DNA from: Bog-756 sp963756515
GTDB lineage: Bacteria; Actinomycetota; Acidimicrobiia; Acidimicrobiales; RAAP-2
Assembly: GCA_963756515.1 (NCBI GenBank)
Contig: CAVWNV010000010.1
Span: 1-64,000, forward strand
Direction of reading: 5' to 3'
DNA length: 64,000 nt
Part shown: positions 8,948-16,189 of the stretch, piece after piece
Layout: each line of letters opens with the position of its first letter
How positions within the stretch are numbered: position 1 is the first letter of the stretch
The notes under the pieces: model-generated
The model's database searches: none
Seen by the model: only the letters and a program-made list of their open reading frames with translations
What the model was told of the DNA's origin: nothing
Made by a program: the position numbers and the translations under genes

Positions 8948-10225
8948 TCAGCCGGAACGGTCCAGGGCGAAAGGCCCGGATCTCGAGTCGTCCGGTGGGT
9001 ACCATCGCCACCCGTCGCCGGACCGCTCGATGCGGTGCCGCTGGTGGGTCTTCAGATAGTGGTGCCAGTGACAGAGGCGCACCAGGTTGGTCAGTCGGGT
9101 GGGTCCGCCCTGGCCGAAGGGATCGACGTGATCGATCTCCAACCCTTCGTGGACATCGCACCCCGGAACGGCGCACGCCTGATCCCGCTCCACCAGGGCC
9201 CTCCGCAGCGGGGCCGGAATGGTGCGCCCGGCGTGAGCCACGGTCGTCACGTCCACCCCGTCGGTGACCAGCACGCTCAGGATCGAGTCCACGGCCAGGC
9301 GTCGGGCCACTTCGACGGGGATGGGTCCGATGCCGGGGATCTCGCAGATCTCCCCGGACTCGAGACGGCCGCGCACCAGGGCGCCGTGGTCGACCCGGAC
9401 ATGCAGCATGGTCGACGGACCCGAGACCGTGCCGTTCTTCCCCCGGGTCCCGGCGCCGTCCCGTTTCGGGCCGGTCCGGTCGTTGGCCGTGTCGGCGCCG
9501 GCACCGTCCGACCCGACCGTCCCGCAGGCCAGTTGGAGCAGGGCGTCGGCCGCGACGGCCTTGGCCGGCTCGTCCACCCCGGCCCGCCGGGCCTGGCGGG
9601 CCAGGCGATCGGCCTGATACCTGACCGCCGCCACCAGCCGGGCGCCGTCGTCGGGGGTGAGACGGGCGTCGAACCGCACGGCACCGTCGTCGTCGGTCCA
9701 GTGGCGCAGGTAGCGCCGGCGGCGGATGGCGGCGTAGGCGGCATGCTGCTCGCGGCCGGTGGCACGAACCCGCCGGCACCTCAGTTTGAGCACGCTCATC
9801 GGCTGTCTCCCCGCCGCGTCCACCAGCTCCTGTTCGGCTCCGGGCTGCACGGCAGCGGCGCCGGCGATCTCTTTGACCTGGGCCTCGGACAGCTGGCCGT
9901 TCCGCATGGCCTCGTCGGTGGCGGGCAGCGAACCGAGGAGACGGGCCGCCTCCAGGGCGGTGATGGCCGGTCCCATACCGGTTCCGGTGGCCTCGGCCAC
10001 GTGGGCCGCCGCCGACCGGTGTCCCGTGCGCCGCCAGACATTGGAGGACTCGACCCGTCGGGCCGCCAGCAGTTTGCCGCCCGCGGCCAGTTTCTCTATT
10101 TCGGAGAACACCTCGAGCAGCCGGGCCGCGTCGGGCCCGTCGACCAGCTCGGGCTCGAACCCCGACAGGGCGGTTCGCAGGTCCTGGGCCACCCGCTGCA
10201 GGGTCTCGAACTTCATGATGGCCAT
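8948..10225 (-). CDS. DUF222 / HNH endonuclease domain protein
   Basis: A protein of about 425 residues with the actinobacterial DUF222 region in its first 300 residues and a C-terminal HNH nuclease core: CAVPGCDVHEGLEIDHVDPF followed by LTNLVRLCHWHH. The paired cysteines and DH...HH residues needed for zinc/metal binding are all present. Such proteins are abundant, often multi-copy and mobile in Actinobacteria; their role is unknown. The start is uncertain: ATG 10225 (MAIMKFETL) or ATG 10216. It converges on larC with only 4 bases between the stops. Confidence 0.85.
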   Translation of the reverse strand: MAIMKFETLQRVAQDLRTALSGFEPELVDGPDAARLLEVFSEIEKLAAGGKLLAARRVESSNVWRRTGHRSAAAHVAEATGTGMGPAITALEAARLLGSLPATDEAMRNGQLSEAQVKEIAGAAAVQPGAEQELVDAAGRQPMSVLKLRCRRVRATGREQHAAYAAIRRRRYLRHWTDDDGAVRFDARLTPDDGARLVAAVRYQADRLARQARRAGVDEPAKAVAADALLQLACGTVGSDGAGADTANDRTGPKRDGAGTRGKNGTVSGPSTMLHVRVDHGALVRGRLESGEICEIPGIGPIPVEVARRLAVDSILSVLVTDGVDVTTVAHAGRTIPAPLRRALVERDQACAVPGCDVHEGLEIDHVDPFGQGGPTRLTNLVRLCHWHHYLKTHQRHRIERSGDGWRWYPPDDSRSGPFALDRSG

Positions 10226-10363
10226 GGTGCCATGAGGGTGTGACACGGCCACCCGATGCGGGCCGGTGACCGGGCCCACCCGTGGCCGGCTAGTACCGTC
10301 TTCCAGCGGCGGGCTACCCCGAGGTGACCTCCGCCGCCCCATCCCACGAAAGGAATCGTTGCC

Positions 10364-10909
10364 ATGCACCGTCTGGGCACCTGGACACTCGCCGTACTGT
10401 CGGTCTCCGCCGTCGGGCTGGCCGGGTGCAGCAGCTCGTCCACCACCCCGTCGACCACCACGCCGGCCTCGACTCCGACGACGGTCTCCGCCGGTCCGAT
10501 CGCCACCGTCCCGACGGCCGACCGCTCGGCGGTCGGCACAGCCGGCACCGCGCCCACCATCACGGTACCGGCGGGCGCACCCCCCACCCAGTTGGAGAGC
10601 TCGGACCTGATCGTGGGTTCAGGCCCCAAGGCCAAACCGGGGGACAGCGTCACCGTCCAGTACGTGCTGGCCACCTACTCGTCCGGCAAGGAGGTCCAGT
10701 CATCGTGGACCCAGACGCCCTTCACCTTCGTGTTGGGGGAGGGCCAGGTCATCCCGGGCTGGGACAAGGGTGTGGTCGGCATGCAGGTCGGTGGCCGCCG
10801 TGAGCTGATCATCCCCCCCGATCTCGGCTATGGCGACCAGTCGCCCGGGGCCGGGATCTCGGCCAACGACACCCTGGTGTTCATCGTGGACATGGTCAAG
10901 ATCAACTGA
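10364..10909 (+). CDS. FKBP-type peptidyl-prolyl isomerase lipoprotein
   Basis: A 181-residue exported FKBP. A signal peptide ends in the lipobox VGLAGC (Cys22), so the mature protein is probably lipid-anchored outside the membrane. A Thr/Ser-rich linker follows to about residue 75. The FKBP domain then shows GDSVTVQYVL, FVLGEGQVIPGWDKGVVGM, GGRRELIIPPDLGYG and DTLVFIVDMVKI, the full motif series. It should assist folding of exported proteins. A good ribosome binding site (GAAAGGA) precedes the ATG. Confidence 0.93.
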   Translation: MHRLGTWTLAVLSVSAVGLAGCSSSSTTPSTTTPASTPTTVSAGPIATVPTADRSAVGTAGTAPTITVPAGAPPTQLESSDLIVGSGPKAKPGDSVTVQYVLATYSSGKEVQSSWTQTPFTFVLGEGQVIPGWDKGVVGMQVGGRRELIIPPDLGYGDQSPGAGISANDTLVFIVDMVKIN

Positions 10910-10922
10910 CGGTGCTCCGACC

Positions 10923-12110
10923 CTAGAGGGAGCCGGTGGCGGCCAGCAGGGCCAGGGCCGCGGCCATGGACACGGGTACGGTCACGAGGCCCAGCACCAC
11001 GGCCCGCCGCAACGGGGGAGCCGAGCCGGCGGCGCGTGCCGTCCGCCACCACAGGATCCAGGCCAGAGAGCCGGTGACGAAGAGGTTCGGCCCGAGGTCC
11101 AGTCCGACCAGCAGCGCGAACGGGTGGGGCGGCACCCGTGCGGCCAGCAGGGCCGCCGCCGGCAGGTTGTTCACGACCACCGTCGAGGCCGCCGCCACCA
11201 CGGCCGTCCCCACCCCGTCGAGGTGGGAGAGGAGGATGGCCGGTCCCGACCAGGCCCGGCCCAGGGTCCCGAGGGCGGTGGCGATCCCGAACAGGCCGAC
11301 CAGGACCGGCACCCCCAGGACGCCGAGGACGTCGTCGGACCGTTCCCGTCGGGTCACCAGTCGGACCGCGACCACCACGACTCCGATACCGGCCACCGGT
11401 AGGGCAGGCGACCGGAGCGCCACCACCACCACGGTCACGGCCACCACGGCCACCGCCCCGAGTCCCACGGTCACCGGCGGCCCCTGGGGAGCACCGACCG
11501 GTGCCGATCGGGCGGCACGGGCCCGCAGCGAGCGGTGCTCGGCCGCGGCGACGATCCCGGCGGTGAGGACCACCGCCCCGGCCCAGGGGAGCACCATGTG
11601 GCCGAGGAACTGGCCCCCCGACAGGTGGAGGTGTCCGAGCACGATGAGGTTGGTCAGGTTGGACCCGGGCAGGAGGAGACTGCCGGCATTGGAGAGGAGC
11701 AGACAGGCCACCACCAGCGGCACCTCGCCCTGGCCCCGGCTCCGGGCGGCATAGACCAGCACCGGGGTGAGGAAGACCACCGATGTGTCCAGATTCAGCA
11801 GGGCGGTGACGCCGGCCACCAGCAGGCCGCCTCCGGCAAAGAGCGCCAAGCCGCTCGGGGCGCCGCGGGCCAGTCGGCGGCCGGCCGCCGCGAACAGCCC
11901 GTCGTGATCGGCCACCAGGCCGACCAGGAGCAGTCCGGCCACCAGGACGAACGGCGGCCAGACCTGGGAGGCGGCCGATCTCGCCTGGCCGGTGTCGAGG
12001 GCCAGCGCCACCACGGCTGCGACCACTCCGACACCGCAGAGTCCCCAACCCCCGAAGCGGGCCAACGACCGGCGGCGTCCGAGGTCCGGGGTGGGATCGG
12101 GTTCGGACAT
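10923..12110 (-). CDS. ArsB/NhaD-type ion transporter superfamily permease
   Basis: A 395-residue polytopic membrane protein with about 10-11 hydrophobic segments. Two half-sites typical of the ion transporter superfamily are visible: LLNLDTSVVFLTPVLVYAA and LSNAGSLLLPGSNLTNLIVL, and the C-terminal half has VVNNLPAAALLAAR. These match ArsB/SLC13-like permeases that export arsenite or exchange Na+/H+ or carboxylates; the substrate is not decidable. No arsR or arsC lies nearby. It converges with the FKBP gene (13-base gap). Confidence 0.8.
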   Translation of the reverse strand: MSEPDPTPDLGRRRSLARFGGWGLCGVGVVAAVVALALDTGQARSAASQVWPPFVLVAGLLLVGLVADHDGLFAAAGRRLARGAPSGLALFAGGGLLVAGVTALLNLDTSVVFLTPVLVYAARSRGQGEVPLVVACLLLSNAGSLLLPGSNLTNLIVLGHLHLSGGQFLGHMVLPWAGAVVLTAGIVAAAEHRSLRARAARSAPVGAPQGPPVTVGLGAVAVVAVTVVVVALRSPALPVAGIGVVVVAVRLVTRRERSDDVLGVLGVPVLVGLFGIATALGTLGRAWSGPAILLSHLDGVGTAVVAAASTVVVNNLPAAALLAARVPPHPFALLVGLDLGPNLFVTGSLAWILWWRTARAAGSAPPLRRAVVLGLVTVPVSMAAALALLAATGSL

Positions 12111-12238
12111 CTGCGACCAGCATGCCCGACGGCGGGACGGGACCGCCCACCGGAGTCGGTCGGTCGCCGGCTCGATCAGAGGGGGGCGGCCGTCCGCTCT
12201 CGAGTTCGAACCGGCCCGTGGTTGTCAACCTTCGGAGA

Positions 12239-12457
12239 TCAGGAGTGGCCGGGGTAACCCGAGGTGTCCACCCGGCTCCGGGCCCGTCCTGTGCGCACCC
12301 CCATCCACGACTGCGCCCAGTCGTCCCGCGGCTTGAGCGCCCGTCCCAGCGCAGCTCCGGTCTCCGTGAGCGTGTGGGCGTTCTGGTCGGTCTTCTCGAT
12401 CAGCGCCGCGGCACCCAGCTCACGCAATCGGTCGTAGAGCACACTGGAGATCGGGGA
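12239..12457 (-). pseudogene. C-terminal remnant of a winged-helix (HxlR-like) regulator
   Basis: The minus-strand frame reads ISSVLYDRLRELGAAALIEK and HTLTETGAALGRALKP, ending DDWAQSWMG. This is the recognition-helix and wing pattern of HxlR/MarR-like regulators. Nothing HxlR-like lies upstream of about 12457; instead that sequence belongs to a fragment of another gene on the opposite strand. The N-terminal half of the regulator is therefore missing, and the piece is probably a relic. The family call is from pattern only. Confidence 0.45.
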
Positions 12458-12472
12458 CTCGCTGTGGGCGAG

Positions 12473-12610
12473 CCTGCCGCCGCCCTCGCCGACGACGAGC
12501 TTCTCGATCTGTTGATGCTGTCCGGCCGGTACCACGCCATCAGCTTCGTCGCCAACGGCGTGGAGCTGGATCTCGAGGATGGTGTACCCAGGTTCGATGA
12601 CGTCGGGTAG
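12473..12610 (+). pseudogene. C-terminal remnant of a carboxymuconolactone decarboxylase-like protein
   Basis: The plus-strand frame from 12473 reads LADDELLDLLMLSGRYHAIS then FVANGVELDLEDGVPRF and stops. It resembles the last helices of AhpD/carboxymuconolactone-decarboxylase proteins. Upstream in frame there is no matching sequence, so only about 45 C-terminal residues survive. It abuts a truncated regulator on the other strand, suggesting an old deletion or inversion that joined two broken genes. Confidence 0.4.
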
Positions 12611-12613
12611 GTC

Positions 12614-13117
12614 TCAGCCTTCCAACGAAAACCGGTACACGTTGGTGGCCCTGGGTTCGAATCCCGTGCGCAGGTAGAGGCGATTGGCCGCCTCGCGGCT
12701 GGGCCGCGACGTGAGGTCGACCGACTTGGCCCCCTCGACCCCGGCCCGGGCCAGGGCTGCCTCCACCAGGGCCTCCCCGGCTCCCACCCCTCGGGCCGAC
12801 TCATCCACCACCACGTCCTCGATCCAGGCCAGACGGCCGGTCGGCACGCGGAAGACGGCCAAAGTGAGCGACCCGATGATGGCGCCGGCGGGGTCCCGGG
12901 CCACCAGCAGGATCGACGCCGTCGACGTCACGATCTCGACCAGTTGGTCGTGACCGGGAGGGGGGGACGACGACGACAGCTGCGGCACCAACCGCTCGAA
13001 CGCCGCCACGAGCTCGGGGGTCACCTCGGTGGCCTCGTTGACGGTCACGGCTCGGGCCGATGCGGTTGTTGCATCGCCGTTGCGCCCGGGGGTCTGGTCA
13101 GCCTTCTCTGCCGTCAC
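12614..13117 (-). CDS. GNAT-family N-acetyltransferase
   Basis: A 167-residue acetyltransferase of the GNAT fold. The acetyl-CoA-binding core is WIEDVVVDESARGVGAGEAL (motif A, RGVGAG pyrophosphate loop), followed by the family-typical VDLTSRPSREAANRLYLRTG and a C-terminal FEP strand. The substrate is unknown. The GTG at 13117 (VTAEKADQ) is chosen because longer versions would run into the coding region of the NUDIX gene upstream. The two genes are co-directional with a 50-base gap. Confidence 0.82.
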   Translation of the reverse strand: MTAEKADQTPGRNGDATTASARAVTVNEATEVTPELVAAFERLVPQLSSSSPPPGHDQLVEIVTSTASILLVARDPAGAIIGSLTLAVFRVPTGRLAWIEDVVVDESARGVGAGEALVEAALARAGVEGAKSVDLTSRPSREAANRLYLRTGFEPRATNVYRFSLEG

Positions 13118-13167
13118 AGGGTGCGAGTGTAGCCAGCAGAGGGTCGACGACCGGGCTTTCGGTTGGA

Positions 13168-13866
13168 TCAGGTCGTTCCGTGCTCGCCTCGCCAGATGGG
13201 CGAGCGCACCGAGTCGTAGAGGACCTCGATGGGGTCGCCGCGTAGGGCCGCGAACACGTGCTCCCCCCAACGCTCGGCCCCGGCCAGAGGGAACGGGAGT
13301 GCGCCCGGTGGGAACCACCCGACGTCGGCGCACTCCAACGGGTGGGCCTTGAGCTCGCCGCCCACCGGACGGCACTGGAAGACCAACGAGTAGAGGGGGA
13401 TGCGGCTGATGCCGATCCGCAGGCCGTCCAGAACGGCGATGAGCCGGACCACCTCCACCTCGATGCCGGTCTCCTCTTCGACTTCTTTGACCACCACCTC
13501 GGCGGCGGAGTAGCCGACGTCGGCCCAACCGGTGGGGTAGAGCCACACGCCGGAGTCGGCCCGTTGCACCAGCAGGATCTCGCCCTTGTCGTTGCCCACG
13601 GCGGCACCGACGGCCACCTTCGGGGTCACATAGCCGGGGACGCCCTTGCCCACGGACCCCAACCACTCCTCGATGAGGCCGTCGGCGTCCTCGGCTCCCT
13701 CGACCCCCTCGTCGGCGGCCACCCGGATATCGGCGGCCACGCGCAACACCTCCTCGAAGCGCTCCTGCTCGTAGAGCGACTCGGTGAAGCCGAGCCCGGT
13801 CCGGGCGATGCCGGCCAGGGCCTCACTCCAGCGAATCAGTTGTTTGTCGGAGGGAGCGGGTGCCAC
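13168..13866 (-). CDS. NUDIX hydrolase with N-terminal NUDIX_N-type domain
   Basis: A 232-residue NUDIX protein. Residues 1-65 (IRWSEALAGIARTGLGF and following) match the helical N-terminal domain of a small NUDIX group that includes ADP-ribose or nucleotide pyrophosphatases. The NUDIX box is GYSAAEVVVKEVEEETGIE, with Lys replacing the usual Arg and Tyr in place of the early Glu; the EExxxE metal ligands are still present. The longer version starts at a TTG (13890); GTG 13866 begins nearer the conserved domain and is preferred. The substrate is not predictable. Confidence 0.82.
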   Translation of the reverse strand: MAPAPSDKQLIRWSEALAGIARTGLGFTESLYEQERFEEVLRVAADIRVAADEGVEGAEDADGLIEEWLGSVGKGVPGYVTPKVAVGAAVGNDKGEILLVQRADSGVWLYPTGWADVGYSAAEVVVKEVEEETGIEVEVVRLIAVLDGLRIGISRIPLYSLVFQCRPVGGELKAHPLECADVGWFPPGALPFPLAGAERWGEHVFAALRGDPIEVLYDSVRSPIWRGEHGTT

Positions 13867-13922
13867 GCATGCGACGCTACCCGCTGCCAACCCCGGGTGG
13901 CATCAATCGGGCACAATGGGAT

Positions 13923-14108
13923 GTGACCGTACGCGAGGATTGCCGCCATTACGTCATGCAGACCACCGCTCACGAGGAGAAACTCGAGCGGTGCCGGGTG
14001 GGCGCCAACGAGCAGATCCCCTTCGCCTGCCCCGAGGGCTGCCTGTTCTACGAGCCCCGCAAGGTGTCCGGCGCCGGCTGGACCATCCGGGGCACGGACG
14101 ACACCTGA
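13923..14108 (+). CDS. Small cysteine-containing protein, 61 residues
   Basis: The short frame starting at GTG 13923 reads VTVREDCRHYVMQTTAHEEK and later ERCRVG, FACPEGCLFYEP. The four cysteines (C..C..CPEGC) could bind zinc or an iron-sulfur centre. An in-frame ATG at 13860 would give 82 residues, but the extra part would overlap the divergent NUDIX start. Base composition and codon use look coding. I do not recognise the family. Confidence 0.55.
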   Translation: MTVREDCRHYVMQTTAHEEKLERCRVGANEQIPFACPEGCLFYEPRKVSGAGWTIRGTDDT

Positions 14109-14169
14109 CCCGGCCGGACAGCGGAGCCGCCTGGCCGGACCGCCGGACCTTCGGACCCCGCCGGTCGGA

Positions 14170-14409
14170 TCAGCTCTCGACGACGTCGCCCAACAGGTCG
14201 ACCTGCACACCCTCGCCGCGGAGCCACTCCACGGCACGGTCCACGGTGATCCCGTCGCCATCGAGCTCGCAGATGATCCAGCCCTCGTGCTCACCCACGT
14301 CGGCCCGGCGGATGTTGGGGACGACATCGAGCACTTTGACCATGCGGGCGATCACGGGCTCCCGCACCAGCTCGTCGGGGAAGGTCAGCTTGACCCGGAC
14401 CCTGATCAT
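14170..14409 (-). CDS. NIL-domain small protein, coupled to larE
   Basis: A 79-residue protein with the NIL-domain pattern: RVKLTFPDELVREPVIARM, then VVPNIRRADVGEHEGWIICE, then GDGITVDRAVEWLRGEGVQV. NIL domains are small ferredoxin-like folds found at the end of MetN and in proteins tied to sulfur or methionine metabolism. The ATG overlaps the larE stop (ATGA), so translation is coupled. A link to sulfur transfer for the nickel-pincer cofactor is inference from this position. Confidence 0.78.
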   Translation of the reverse strand: MIRVRVKLTFPDELVREPVIARMVKVLDVVPNIRRADVGEHEGWIICELDGDGITVDRAVEWLRGEGVQVDLLGDVVES

Positions 14410-15329
14410 CGGCGACCCCCCGGCACTGGCACCGGCTCGGCCGGAACGGCCGGCTGTCCGACCTGAGGGCTGTGTCCGGTCGTTTCCGAGGCTCCGACCG
14501 ACAGGGCCTGATTGAGGTTGCCCGACCGGAACCCGTCGAGGTCGAGGGTCACGTACCGGTAGCCGGCGCGGTGCACGGCGTCGCTGACGGCGCGGTGCCG
14601 GTCCACCACCGCGGCCAGATCCTCCGTCGGCACCTCGATGCGGGCCGTGTCGCCGTAGTGACGCACCCGGAGCTGCGTGAATCCGAGCGCGCGGAGCCCC
14701 GATTCGGCGTCGGCCACCATGCCGAGGGTGCGCAGGCTCACCGGGGTGCCGTAGGGAACCCTCGAGGCCAGACAGGCTGCGGCCGGCTTGTCCCAGGTGC
14801 GCAGGCCGAGCCGTCTCGACCAGGACCGTACGTCGGCCTTGGTCAACCCGGCCTCCACCAACGGGAAGCGGGCGCCCCGTTCCGCCGCGGCCTGCTGTCC
14901 GGGCCGGTGGTCGCCGAGGTCGTCGAGGTTGACGCCGAGGACCACGGTGGCCCGACGGCCGCCCCGGTCGGGATCGGCCATCGGCGCCAGGGCATCCATC
15001 AGCGAGGACTTGCAGTGGTAGCAGCGGGAGCCGTCGTTGGACGAGTAGGCCGGGTCGGCCAACTCGTCGGTCGGCACCTCGGTGAGGTCCAGGTCCCACT
15101 CGGTGGCCAGGGCCCGGCAGTCGGCCAGCTCCTCGCGCGCCAGAGAAGGTGAGACCGCCGTCACACACCGGACCTGGTCCCGACCGAGGGCGTCGGTGGC
15201 CACCCAGGCCAGAAAGGCCGAGTCGGCACCGCCGCTGAAGGCCACCACCAACGGCCCCATACCGCCGAGACGGGCACGGAGCGCGTCGAGTCCGCTCGAG
15301 GGGGTTGCGCTGGTGACGGGCTGGCTCAT
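14406..15329 (-). CDS. larE: ATP-dependent sulfur transferase LarE (three-cysteine type)
   Basis: A 307-residue LarE, which adenylates and thiolates the carboxylates of the nickel-pincer nucleotide. The PP-loop is FSGGADS (residues 31-37). The cysteine in PAAACLASRVPYG (Cys186) aligns with the sacrificial Cys176 of the Lactobacillus plantarum enzyme. A CYHCK motif (Cys103, Cys106) is also present. The combination matches the three-cysteine LarE group described as holding a [4Fe-4S] cluster for catalytic rather than sacrificial sulfur transfer. The C-terminal YRYVTLDLDGFRSG is family-typical. It follows hemQ by 20 bases and overlaps the NIL gene. larB and larC are elsewhere in the window. Confidence 0.9.
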   Translation of the reverse strand: MSQPVTSATPSSGLDALRARLGGMGPLVVAFSGGADSAFLAWVATDALGRDQVRCVTAVSPSLAREELADCRALATEWDLDLTEVPTDELADPAYSSNDGSRCYHCKSSLMDALAPMADPDRGGRRATVVLGVNLDDLGDHRPGQQAAAERGARFPLVEAGLTKADVRSWSRRLGLRTWDKPAAACLASRVPYGTPVSLRTLGMVADAESGLRALGFTQLRVRHYGDTARIEVPTEDLAAVVDRHRAVSDAVHRAGYRYVTLDLDGFRSGNLNQALSVGASETTGHSPQVGQPAVPAEPVPVPGGRR

Positions 15330-15349
15330 GGGAGAACGATCACCCTTGA

Positions 15350-16066
15350 TCACGCATCGGGAGCCACCTGGGCCAGCACCTGTTCCACCGGACCCACCAT
15401 GCCGGTCAGGAAGGGTCCGAACTCGGCGAACCGGGCCGAGCCCTCGTCGAAGCGCATGGTGTACACACACTCCTTGAGATCGTCGGGGTGGACGCCGAAG
15501 AGGGTCACGCCCCACTCCCAGTCGTCGATACCGGTGGAGCCCGTGATCAACTGGACGATACGGCCGGCGAAGGCCCTGCCGGCGGCGCCGTGGCCGTACA
15601 TCATGGCCTTGCGCTCCTCGAAGGGCATGGAGAACCAGTTGGACCCCTCGGTCTCGCCCCGACGCTTGGACATCGGATAGAAGCAGAAGGCGGTCATCCC
15701 CTCGGGGGGAAGTGTCGGGTACAGCCTGGTCTGCTTCATCTCGTCGGGTAGGCCGGCGGCGTACTCGGACACCTCGGTCAGCGAGACGTAGGAGTCGACC
15801 ACCTCCAACCCCGCCGCCTGCAGGTCCGACTGGAACCGTCGCAGGCGCCAGAGGTCGGCGCCCAGAGCCACGAACCCCAGGTCGGCCTTGTGGCCCAGCA
15901 TGGCCACCGTCACCACCTGGACCTCTTCGGCCTCGGCCGCCTTGACCGCCTGCACCACCCCGGAGTGGAACCCGGCGGTCCCCGGTCCAACCGGTCCGGG
16001 CCCGGGCACTTTGCAGAACAGGTGCAGGACACCCAGACCGACCGAAGGGGCGAGGGGTTGAGTCAC
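15350..16066 (-). CDS. hemQ: Coproheme decarboxylase HemQ (ChdC), chlorite-dismutase fold
   Basis: A 238-residue HemQ that oxidatively decarboxylates coproheme to haem b in the coproporphyrin-dependent pathway of Actinobacteria and Firmicutes. The actinobacterial signature FCFYPMSKRR places the catalytic tyrosine at Tyr130, and MMYGHG supplies the haem-ligand histidine (His159). ITGSTGIDDWEWGVTLF and the C-terminal region are also family-typical. The start is GTG 16066. It is the first gene of a hemQ-larE-NIL operon. Confidence 0.93.
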   Translation of the reverse strand: MTQPLAPSVGLGVLHLFCKVPGPGPVGPGTAGFHSGVVQAVKAAEAEEVQVVTVAMLGHKADLGFVALGADLWRLRRFQSDLQAAGLEVVDSYVSLTEVSEYAAGLPDEMKQTRLYPTLPPEGMTAFCFYPMSKRRGETEGSNWFSMPFEERKAMMYGHGAAGRAFAGRIVQLITGSTGIDDWEWGVTLFGVHPDDLKECVYTMRFDEGSARFAEFGPFLTGMVGPVEQVLAQVAPDA

Positions 16067-16098
16067 AGGGGCAGTCTACGGCGCTGACCGGGGATGGA

Positions 16099-16125
16099 AG
16101 ACGGGCGCCCCGAGGGCGCCCGTCT
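16099..16125 (-). terminator. Hairpin downstream of groEL
   Basis: A perfect 11-bp inverted repeat, AGACGGGCGCC and its complement, flanks a 5-base loop (CCGAG), 65 bases after the groEL stop and just before hemQ. There is no clear T-run, as is common for high-GC terminators. It is likely to end groEL transcription. Confidence 0.65.
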
Positions 16126-16189
16126 CGTACTGCATGCTGGTACTGGCGGGCGCACGGAGCCGACATGGCGACCCCGGTGACCGGTCGAC

